A stretch of 6,664 nucleotides of DNA from Kiloniellales bacterium (GTDB lineage: Bacteria > Pseudomonadota > Alphaproteobacteria > Kiloniellales > JAKSBE01). The stretch's first letter is position 1, and every line of letters begins with the position of its first letter. The notes below the pieces were generated by a model. The model was not told the origin of the DNA. It did not search any database and worked only from the letters and a program-made list of their open reading frames with translations. The stretch spans positions 1-6,664 of the forward strand of contig JASJAL010000373.1 in assembly GCA_030067055.1 (NCBI GenBank), read 5' to 3'. Positions 1 through 4,836 of this stretch are shown here, one piece after another. The position numbers and the translations under genes are program-made.

Positions 1-498
1 CGAGAAGGGCTCGTCCATCAGGACCACCGGCCGCTCCTCCATCAGGGTCCGGGCCAGGGCGCAGCGCTGGCGCATACCGCCGGAGAGAGCCGCGGGCAGG
101 GCTTCGCCTGAGCTTTGCAGGCCAACCCGCGCCAGCAGTTCCGCGGCGCGATCCCGCAGGGCCGACGTCACTGCCTCGCCGCGCAGGCGCGGCCCGAGCA
201 GCAAGTTGTCGCGGACCTTGAGCCAGGGCAGCAGCAGGTCCTGCTGTGCCATGTAGGCCACCCGACCGGTCAGGGGTTGGCCGGCACCGTCCTCGACCCG
301 GCCTTCGGCGCCCTCGGCCAAGCCGGCGATCAGTCGCAGCAGGGAAGACTTGCCGACCCCCGAGGGTCCCAGCAGGCAGGTGATCTCGCCGGCCGGAAGA
401 TCGAGTGACAGGTCTACGAAGAGTGCCTCGCCCTCAAAGCCCAGGTGGGCCTCTCGCAGGGCTATCGAGGGGGCGTCCGGCTCGACGGGTGGTTTCAT
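1..498 (-). CDS. thiZ: ABC transporter ATP-binding protein, probable thiamine/precursor importer (partial)
   Basis: This is the ATPase subunit of an ABC importer, which binds the cytoplasmic face of the permease and hydrolyses ATP. The 166 codons read here run off the left edge, so the D-loop end and switch histidine are missing. Walker A is GPSGVGKS (residues 44-51), the Q-loop is QQD (85-87), the signature is LSGGMRQR (138-145) and Walker B is VVLMDEP (158-164). The LLPWLKVRDN segment (89-98) is typical of the NitT/TauT branch (SsuB, TauB, ThiZ). The start is ATG at 498, with an AGGGAG Shine-Dalgarno 8 nt upstream. A TPP riboswitch sits in the leader, so the cargo is inferred to be thiamine or its pyrimidine precursor (HMP or a relative). 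The partner permease and binding protein would lie to the left, outside the window. The ATPase call is firm; the substrate and the symbol rest on the riboswitch. Confidence 0.85.
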   Translation of the reverse strand, partial: MKPPVEPDAPSIALREAHLGFEGEALFVDLSLDLPAGEITCLLGPSGVGKSSLLRLIAGLAEGAEGRVEDGAGQPLTGRVAYMAQQDLLLPWLKVRDNLLLGPRLRGEAVTSALRDRAAELLARVGLQSSGEALPAALSGGMRQRCALARTLMEERPVVLMDEPFS

Positions 499-505
499 CC
501 TTCAC

Positions 506-600
506 GCTCCCTGCGCCAGCATGACCTGGATCAGGTTTTAGGGGTCGTCCTGGGTTCCAGGACCTCTCAGCCGATTGACCGGCTCCCCCGGTGGCAGGCA
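506..600 (-). promoter_or_regulatory. TPP riboswitch (THI element)
   Basis: Read on the minus strand, this leader has the conserved THI-box parts in order. A GGGG run near 590 pairs with CCCC near 540 (P2). An AGCCG/CGGCU hairpin (P3) is followed by CUGAGA (plus 565-570), the pyrimidine-binding core. A variable hairpin GUCCUGG/CCAGGAC comes next. Then P4 forms from CCUG (plus 532-535) and CAGG (plus 510-513), enclosing P5 CCAG/CUGG (plus 526-529 and 516-519) with the conserved CAUG-CUGGCG-CAGGGA end. The family senses thiamine pyrophosphate and shuts expression when it is abundant. The 3' P4 arm overlaps the AGGGAG Shine-Dalgarno (507-512) of the ABC ATPase gene, and no U-tract terminator is seen. 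This favours control of translation initiation. The outer P1 stem is not clear to me. Confidence 0.93.
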
Positions 601-602
601 TG

Positions 603-632
603 ACTATAGGCAGCCCGGGGCTCAGAGAACAA
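603..632 (-). promoter_or_regulatory. candidate promoter for the riboswitch/ABC ATPase transcript
   Basis: On the minus strand TTGTTC (632-627), an 18-nt spacer and TATAGT (608-603) resemble a sigma-70 promoter. The -10 is good and the -35 is weak (first three bases match). The predicted start near 596 lies just inside the presumed riboswitch 5' end, which argues for caution. The -10 lies in the palindrome CTATAG (604-609), so it could be read from either strand. Confidence 0.35.
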
Positions 633-664
633 GCGGAGCCCAGAGTCGGCGGAGGGACTGCGAA

Positions 665-1828
665 GTGTCGTTGCAGGGACAGACCGCGTGGCCGGAGGCC
701 GCCGGACTCGAGCGCCCCAAGCTGATCGGCAGCGAGATCTACCGCAGCTCCTCCTACGGCGGTCGCCACCCGCTTTCGATTCCCCGGGTCTCGACGGTGA
801 TCGACCTTTGCCGGAGCCTGGGTTGGCTGCCGGACGCGGCCTACATCGACAGCCCGGTCGCTACGCCAGCCCAGCTGGCGCGCTTCCACGACACGGACTA
901 CGTTACGGCGGTCCGGACCCTGGAGCGGACCCAGGCCGCCAGCGAGGTCCAGCGCCGGCGCCACAACCTGGGCTGCAACGGCAATCCGGTCTTCCCGGAG
1001 GTGTTCCGGCGGCCGGCCACGGCCTGCGGCGGCTCGATACTCGGCGCCCGACTGATCCGCGACGGCGGAACGGTCTACAATCCCGCCGGCGGCACGCACC
1101 ACGGCCGGCCGGACCGGGCCAGCGGCTTTTGCTATTTCAACGACCCGGTCCTGGGGATCCTGACCCTGCTCGACGCCGGCCTGGAGCGGGTGCTCTACAT
1201 CGATGTCGACGCTCACCACGGCGACGGGGTCCAAGACGCCCTCAGCGGCGACGGCCGGGTCCTGGTGGTCTCGCTACACGAGGCCGGCCGCTGGCCGCTG
1301 CATCAAGGCGGGCCCTATGGCTCGGTGACGGATCTCGGCGGCGGCTGGGCGCGCAATCTGCCGCTGCCGCCCGAGACCAACGACAGCGAGTTCGCCTTCT
1401 TGATGGAGACTGCGGTGCTGCCGCTGGCCGAGAGCTTCGCGCCCGACGCAGTGGTCCTGCAGGGTGGGGCCGACGCCCTGGCGGAGGATCCGCAAAGCCG
1501 CCTGGGACTGTCGAACCGGGCGCTGTGGGACGCCGTGGAAGCGGTCTCTGGCCTCGCCCCGCGGCGGCTGGTGCTGGGCGGGGGCGGCTACAATCCCTGG
1601 TCCGTGGCGCGCTGCTGGAGCGGGGTCTGGGCGCGGCTCAACGGCTTCGAGATCCCGGAGCGGCTGCCGCCGGAGGGTGAGGCGGTGCTGCGCGCCCTAT
1701 CCTGGCGCCACAGCCGCGGCCGCAACCCGCCGGAGGCTTGGTTCACCACCCTGCAGGATCCGCCGAGGCCTGGTCCGGTCCGCGACGAGGTCCGGCAGCT
1801 CGCCGCGGCCCTGCCTGGCCTGGGATAG
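665..1828 (+). CDS. histone deacetylase family protein (AcuC-like zinc deacetylase)
   Basis: This is a zinc-dependent deacetylase of the arginase/HDAC fold, closest in motifs to class I HDACs and bacterial AcuC. The expected reaction is removal of acetyl groups from acetyl-lysine proteins or small acetylated amines in the cytoplasm; the substrate is not known. The start chosen is GTG at 665, with GGAGGG (651-656) 8 nt before it, giving 387 residues. An in-frame TTG at 575 would place coding inside the riboswitch DNA. Visible motifs are the catalytic His pair in GGTHHGRP (H145, H146), zinc ligands D182 and H184 in IDVDAHHGDG, the third ligand D270 in QGGADAL, and the catalytic tyrosine Y309 in GGGGYNPWSVARCW. 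ASGFCYFND (152-160) also matches class I enzymes. All catalytic residues are present, so it should be active. The DUF192 gene follows 38 bp downstream, probably in the same transcript. No acs or acuA is nearby. Confidence 0.93.
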   Translation: MSLQGQTAWPEAAGLERPKLIGSEIYRSSSYGGRHPLSIPRVSTVIDLCRSLGWLPDAAYIDSPVATPAQLARFHDTDYVTAVRTLERTQAASEVQRRRHNLGCNGNPVFPEVFRRPATACGGSILGARLIRDGGTVYNPAGGTHHGRPDRASGFCYFNDPVLGILTLLDAGLERVLYIDVDAHHGDGVQDALSGDGRVLVVSLHEAGRWPLHQGGPYGSVTDLGGGWARNLPLPPETNDSEFAFLMETAVLPLAESFAPDAVVLQGGADALAEDPQSRLGLSNRALWDAVEAVSGLAPRRLVLGGGGYNPWSVARCWSGVWARLNGFEIPERLPPEGEAVLRALSWRHSRGRNPPEAWFTTLQDPPRPGPVRDEVRQLAAALPGLG

Positions 1829-1866
1829 CCCTTGCGCAGGGCTTCGCTCGGCGATATGCCAGGGGC

Positions 1867-2349
1867 ATGTCCGCAGCTTGCCACGCCCTGTCCCGCATTC
1901 TTCTCCTGGTCGTGCTGATGGTGCCGGTCGCGACGCGGCCGACGTTTGCAGAGATCGAATTTCCGGAGGGGGATCTGGCGATCGTGACGGCGGACGGCGC
2001 GCGCCACGACTTTCGCATCGAACTTGCGGTGACCCCGGATCAGCGCGCGCAGGGCCTGATGCACCGAAAGGCGCTGGCGCCCGATGCGGGCATGCTCTTC
2101 GTCTATGCCCGGCCGGGGGAAGTGGCGATGTGGATGAAGAACACGCTCATCTCCCTCGATATGATGTTTATTTCGGCGGAGGGAGAGATCGTCAGGATTG
2201 CCGAGCGGACGGTGCCGCTGTCGCTGGCCACGATCGAGTCTGGATCACCGGCCAAGGGGGTACTCGAGGTTCCCGCTGGAACGGCTGCCAGGCTCGGCAT
2301 CCGACCCGGTGACCAGATTCTGCATCCGGCCTTCGGGTCTAGCCCCTAG
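1867..2349 (+). CDS. exported DUF192 family protein
   Basis: This 160-residue protein begins with a signal peptide: a short basic start, a hydrophobic run ILLLVVLMVPVA (11-22), and a likely cleavage after TFA (residue 28). The mature part matches the DUF192 fold, with the family motifs QGLMHRKAL (62-70), MWMKNT (88-93) and LDMMFI (97-102), and the C-terminal VLEVPAGTAARLGIRPGD (132-149). DUF192 proteins are small, mostly beta, usually exported, and lack a settled biochemical role. The start is ATG at 1867. AGGGG lies only 1 nt upstream, so the ribosome site is poorly spaced, and translation may depend on coupling to the deacetylase gene 38 bp upstream. No other in-frame start fits the signal peptide as well. 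Family call firm, function unknown. Confidence 0.88.
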   Translation: MSAACHALSRILLLVVLMVPVATRPTFAEIEFPEGDLAIVTADGARHDFRIELAVTPDQRAQGLMHRKALAPDAGMLFVYARPGEVAMWMKNTLISLDMMFISAEGEIVRIAERTVPLSLATIESGSPAKGVLEVPAGTAARLGIRPGDQILHPAFGSSP

Positions 2350-2373
2350 CAACCGCACTCAACAGCGTTGGGC

Positions 2374-2670
2374 TCAGGCCTCGGGCTCGAGAGCCAGCTT
2401 CTCCATCATCCGCCAGCCTTCGCCAGCGGCCACCAGGCAGCTCATGCCCTGCGGCGAGGTGATGATGATCGACCAGGTCTTGCCTTCGCCCGTGCTCAGC
2501 ACCTCGATCAGGCCACCATTGTGGGTGACGCCGAGCGCAACCGGAGCCTCGCGATACTTATCGGAAAGCTGCTTGATCACGCTGTCGCGCGTGTTGCACT
2601 GGGGCTCCGCAGATGCCGCGGAGGCCGAGAGGGCGAGGATGGCACCGGTGGTGATAACCGTCTTCCACAT
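2374..2670 (-). CDS. small exported protein of unknown function
   Basis: This 98-residue protein has an N-terminal signal peptide (MWKTVITTGAILALSASAASA) with a probable cleavage after residue 21, leaving about 77 mature residues in the periplasm. The start ATG at 2670 has AAAGGGG 6 nt upstream, a strong ribosome site. The mature part has two cysteines, C25 and C78, that could form a disulfide. It also has a Gly-rich SGEGKTW-type segment (around 59-66) and MSCLVAAGEGWR (76-87). From memory, similar short secreted proteins ending in C-x-VAAGE-x-W recur in Rhodospirillales-type genomes without an assigned function; that is recollection, not a search. It converges on the DUF192 gene with a 24-nt gap and has its own AT-rich upstream region, so it is probably a single-gene unit. 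Confidence 0.85.
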   Translation of the reverse strand: MWKTVITTGAILALSASAASAEPQCNTRDSVIKQLSDKYREAPVALGVTHNGGLIEVLSTGEGKTWSIIITSPQGMSCLVAAGEGWRMMEKLALEPEA

Positions 2671-2758
2671 GGGAGACCCCTTTCATGGGCAAGGGTTTTT
2701 CCGCGGCTGTCGGGCCAAGCGTGGCTGGCTGTCCGGCCGGCTCAGGGGTCGATTGTCA

Positions 2759-2857
2759 CTGGGAAGACTGAAAATCGGATTAATTTTCCCTAAAGAAAGT
2801 ATTAACCATGATTAATCGCAGTTTCTGTCACATTTTCAGTTACTTATGCTTAGTGTC
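2759..2857. promoter_or_regulatory. AT-rich intergenic region with operator-like repeats
   Basis: This part of the 187-bp gap between two leftward genes is strikingly AT-rich against a GC-rich background. It holds GATTAAT at 2778-2784 and again at 2810-2816, starting 32 bp apart (about three helical turns). The second copy is part of a near-perfect 16-bp palindrome, ATTAACCATGATTAAT (2801-2816, one mismatched pair). A perfect 9-bp inverted repeat, ACTGAAAAT (2767-2775) and ATTTTCAGT (2832-2840), encloses both. It should hold the promoter of the small exported protein gene and perhaps the end of the methyltransferase transcript. I could not settle on a convincing -35/-10 pair or a hairpin-plus-U terminator. 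Confidence 0.5.
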
Positions 2858-3520
2858 CTAGCGCTTTCGGGCCAGGCTGAGACCGTCACTGATAGGGACC
2901 ATCGAGAGCGAGATTCGGGGGTCTTCTCGCAGCCTGAGATTGAGGGCGCGGATCGCTTCGGTGTCCGGGTCCCGGGCCGCCGGGTTGGCCACGGCGCCGT
3001 TCCAGAGGACGTTGTCGATCGCGAGCAGGCCGCCCTGGCGCAGCAGAGCGAGGCAGCGCTCGTAGTACGCCACGTAGTTCTCCTTATCCGCGTCGATGAA
3101 GGCGAAATCGAAGCTCTCGGCGGCACCTGCGACCAGCAAGCCGTCGAGGGTGTCGAGCGCCGGGGCCAGCCGCAGGTCGATCTTCTCCGCGACCCCGGCC
3201 TCGGCCCAATATCGCTGGGCAACGGCGGTGGTCTCGGGCTCCACGTCGCAGGCGATGATCCGGCCGTCGGGTGGCAAAGCCAGGGCCATGGACAGGGCGG
3301 AATAGCCCGTGAAGGTGCCGATCTCCAGGACCCGCTTGGCGCCGGTCAACTCGATCAGTAGCGCCATGAACTGGCCCTGCTCGGGCGAGATCTGCATGCC
3401 GGCGTCGCCCCTCCGCGCCGTTTCCTCGCGTAGCCGTGTGAGCAGGTCAGGTTCGCGCAGGGAGAACTCCAGCAGGTACCGGTGCAGGTCTTCGGTTAGG
3501 GGGGTCGGTCGGTAGGACAT
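2858..3520 (-). CDS. SAM-dependent O-methyltransferase, family 3 (CCoAOMT-like)
   Basis: This 220-residue protein is full length for the bacterial relatives of caffeoyl-CoA and catechol O-methyltransferases. These transfer a methyl group from S-adenosylmethionine to a hydroxyl, usually of a catechol, with a divalent metal. The SAM-binding motif is VLEIGTFTGYSALSMA (64-79), followed by ACDVEP (90-95). The metal-site motifs are FIDADKENY (141-149, D143) and LLAIDNVLWNGAVA (165-178, D169 and N170), matching the Asp, Asp, Asn triad of plant CCoAOMT. The family C-terminal ISDGLSLARK is also present (210-219). The start ATG at 3520 has only a weak AGAGAG-type ribosome site about 7 nt upstream. The natural substrate cannot be read from sequence. 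It is divergent from the GNAT gene across 190 bp and probably monocistronic. Confidence 0.92.
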   Translation of the reverse strand: MSYRPTPLTEDLHRYLLEFSLREPDLLTRLREETARRGDAGMQISPEQGQFMALLIELTGAKRVLEIGTFTGYSALSMALALPPDGRIIACDVEPETTAVAQRYWAEAGVAEKIDLRLAPALDTLDGLLVAGAAESFDFAFIDADKENYVAYYERCLALLRQGGLLAIDNVLWNGAVANPAARDPDTEAIRALNLRLREDPRISLSMVPISDGLSLARKR

Positions 3521-3535
3521 CGCTGCTCTCTGCCA

Positions 3536-3548
3536 AGGTTTAAAACCT
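3536..3548. repeat. 13-bp perfect palindrome AGGTTTAAAACCT
   Basis: The arms AGGTTT and AAACCT flank a single central A, 16 bp upstream of the O-methyltransferase start codon. Its position in the presumed leader or promoter suits an operator for a dimeric regulator. No regulator for it is encoded nearby. Confidence 0.5.
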
Positions 3549-3582
3549 GTACCGGGCCGCTGCCAGGACCCGACCGGAAAGG

Positions 3583-3637
3583 CCTGTCCAATGAATCACC
3601 GCGGCCAGGCTGCTGCGCAAGGGCATTTCTGGACAGG
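3583..3637. repeat. 8-bp inverted repeat in the divergent intergenic gap
   Basis: CCTGTCCA (3583-3590) and TGGACAGG (3630-3637) are perfect reverse complements, 39 bp apart, within the 190-bp gap between the methyltransferase and GNAT genes. The right arm contains the predicted -35 hexamer of the GNAT promoter, so a bound regulator could affect transcription. Confidence 0.4.
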
Positions 3638-3658
3638 AACAAAACAAGAACATAGACT
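3630..3658 (+). promoter_or_regulatory. candidate sigma-70 promoter for the GNAT gene
   Basis: TGGACA (3630-3635, 5 of 6 to TTGACA), exactly 17 bp, then TAGACT (3653-3658, 4 of 6 to TATAAT). Transcription would start near 3665, leaving a leader of about 46 nt before ATG 3711. This is the best-spaced pair in the gap. Confidence 0.5.
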
Positions 3659-3710
3659 GCTGACGAGACCCAGTGACCTGAATCGGAACTTTGGAGACCC
3701 AGGCGAGACC

Positions 3711-4337
3711 ATGGGCGACAGGAATCCACCCAAATCCCGAAGCGTGGCCGCGCGGACCGCCGAGACGGGTGCGCTGAAGATCCTGCCAGCCACGCCGGCG
3801 CGCTGGACCGACTTCGAGGCGCTGCTCGGTCAACGCGGCGGATATGGCGGCTGCTGGTGCATGCTGTGGCGGCTTGAGCGCAAGGACTTCGAAGCCCAGT
3901 CCGGAGCCGGCAACCGGGCAGCGATGAAAGCGCTCTTCGAAGCCGGGGCGGAGCCCGGGTTGATCGCCTACGACGGCGACCAGCCGGTTGGCTGGTGCTC
4001 GGTCGCGCCGCGGACCGACTTTCCGCGTCTCGAGCGTTCCCGGGTGCTGCGAGCGGTGGACGATCGGGAAGTCTGGTCGTTGTCCTGCTTCCTGATCCGC
4101 AAGTCGCATCGCAACCGCGGGGTCTCGCGCGCGCTGCTGGCCGCGGCCTGTGACTTCGTCCGGGCGCGGGGCGGCCGCATTCTCGAGGGTTACCCCATCG
4201 ATCCCAAAACCACGCCCTATCCGGCGGTCTATGCCTGGACGGGGCTCGCCTCGGCCTTTCGGGCCGACGGCTTCGAAGAGGTCCTACGTCGCTCGGAAAC
4301 CCGGCCGATCTTCCGCAAGCGGCTTTCGCCCGATTGA
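3711..4337 (+). CDS. GNAT family N-acetyltransferase
   Basis: This is a predicted acetyl-CoA-dependent N-acetyltransferase of 208 residues from ATG 3711. The frame is open upstream to 3591, but that stretch holds the likely promoter, so the shorter form is chosen although its ribosome site is weak (GGAG lies 14 nt away). The GNAT core is clear. A substrate-side segment GGYGGCWCMLWRLERKDF (43-60) is followed by beta strands around GLIAYDGDQPVGWCSVAPR (83-101). Next is VWSLSCFLIRKSHRNRGVSRALLAAACDF (121-149), carrying the acetyl-CoA pyrophosphate loop RNRGVS (134-139). It ends with GGRILEGYPIDP (154-165), an aromatic AYAW-like segment and a final strand. The GCWCM and ILEGYP motifs mark a recurring bacterial GNAT subgroup with unknown substrates. 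It converges with the next leftward gene, only 22 bp away. Confidence 0.88.
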   Translation: MGDRNPPKSRSVAARTAETGALKILPATPARWTDFEALLGQRGGYGGCWCMLWRLERKDFEAQSGAGNRAAMKALFEAGAEPGLIAYDGDQPVGWCSVAPRTDFPRLERSRVLRAVDDREVWSLSCFLIRKSHRNRGVSRALLAAACDFVRARGGRILEGYPIDPKTTPYPAVYAWTGLASAFRADGFEEVLRRSETRPIFRKRLSPD

Positions 4338-4359
4338 CGCGAATGCGGAGCCGGTGTCG

Positions 4360-4734
4360 CTATCCGGTAGGTCTCGCCGCGCGCAGGGCGCGCTCCAGGT
4401 CGCGCAATGCCAAGCGCAGGTGGATCCGGCTCGCCGCTTGCCGGGCCAAGCGGTGCCGCCGCCGATGATAACCGAGGGCGAGCAGAGCCAGATCTTCACC
4501 GGTCCCGTCGGTCGCCGCGCGGGCCCGGCGGGTCTCGGCACAGCTGCTGCGGGCCTCGCGGCGCGCCACGGCCATCAGGCCTTCCAGCTGGAGCAGGCGC
4601 TGCCTGAGCGGATCGCGGTTCCGCAGCCGGTCTCGTAGCACCGGCGGCAGGGCATCGTAGCGTAGCTCTTCGGTCAGGTCGGGAGCCTGTTCGCAACCGA
4701 CCGGGCCGCGATCGGGGATAATATCGCACATCAT
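4360..4734 (-). CDS. uncharacterised phage-associated protein, 124 aa
   Basis: I do not recognise this protein. From the ATG pair at 4734 it has 124 residues. The frame stays open to an ATG at 4758, but that would put the promoter and operator repeat inside the gene. The first 30 residues include two cysteines (C3, C14). The rest is predicted to be mostly helical and rich in Arg, Leu and Ala, with an amphipathic stretch around LRDRLRNRDPLRQRLLQLEGLMAVARREA (33-61) and a basic end (89-122). That would suit a small nucleic-acid-binding or coiled-coil protein, but this is inference. There is no Shine-Dalgarno, and the predicted transcript start is the A of the ATG. The same promoter and operator plan drives the rightward early operon, which ties this gene to the repressor next door. 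It may be the leftmost gene of the element. Confidence 0.6.
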   Translation of the reverse strand: MMCDIIPDRGPVGCEQAPDLTEELRYDALPPVLRDRLRNRDPLRQRLLQLEGLMAVARREARSSCAETRRARAATDGTGEDLALLALGYHRRRHRLARQAASRIHLRLALRDLERALRAARPTG

Positions 4735-4756
4735 CGAGAGAACGTACGATATTATC
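4717..4756. repeat. 10-bp inverted repeat, predicted operator at the start of the 124-aa gene
   Basis: GATAATATCG (4717-4726) and CGATATTATC (4747-4756) are perfect reverse complements. The match extends past one mismatch as GATAATATCGcAC and GTaCGATATTATC. Centres are 30 bp apart, near three helical turns, so a dimer or tetramer could bind both on one face. The right arm overlaps the predicted promoter and the left arm lies in codons 2-6 of the gene. Each arm also contains the small dyad GATA-N-TATC. Confidence 0.7.
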
Positions 4757-4769
4757 ATAGCGCAGTCAA
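4735..4769 (-). promoter_or_regulatory. predicted leaderless promoter for the 124-aa gene
   Basis: On the minus strand TTGACT (4769-4764), 17 nt, then TACGTT (4746-4741), then 6 nt to ATG 4734. The -10 is weak alone (3 of 6) but sits in TCGTACGTT, which is nearly identical in sequence and position to the rightward promoter at 5648. An overlapping TATGAT (4760-4755) is a better -10 by sequence but has no matching -35. Confidence 0.5.
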
Positions 4770-4836
4770 AGGCGCTGTCGTGCGAAATCTCCGTGCGGCG
4801 ACCGACTTTCGAAGCCGAGCCGGGGCTGGCGCGGCC

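Noticed and set aside
575..610. Rightward promoter for the deacetylase from TTGACC (575) and TATAGG (605)
   Set aside because: The hexamers look good but are separated by 24 bp, too far for a sigma-70 promoter.
575..664. Upstream extension of the deacetylase gene to TTG 575
   Set aside because: It would code through the riboswitch DNA, adds no family-conserved residues, and ignores the strong GGAGGG site before GTG 665.
434..1234. Long open frame on the minus strand opposite the deacetylase gene
   Set aside because: It is a by-product of GC-rich codon bias. It covers the riboswitch region, lacks recognisable motifs, and lies opposite a gene with complete catalytic motifs.
2350..2373. Short CAAC/GTTG hairpin between the convergent DUF192 and exported-protein genes as a terminator
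   Set aside because: The stem is only 4-5 bp, one pair a wobble, with no U-tract on either strand.
3591..3710. Upstream extension of the GNAT gene to ATG 3591
   Set aside because: The stretch contains a well-spaced promoter candidate and an inverted repeat, and adds 40 residues with no GNAT character.
4150..4638. Plus-strand open frame overlapping the end of the GNAT gene and the 124-aa gene
   Set aside because: It overlaps the GNAT core in another frame and has no ribosome site or motif. The minus-strand frame has the promoter and operator.
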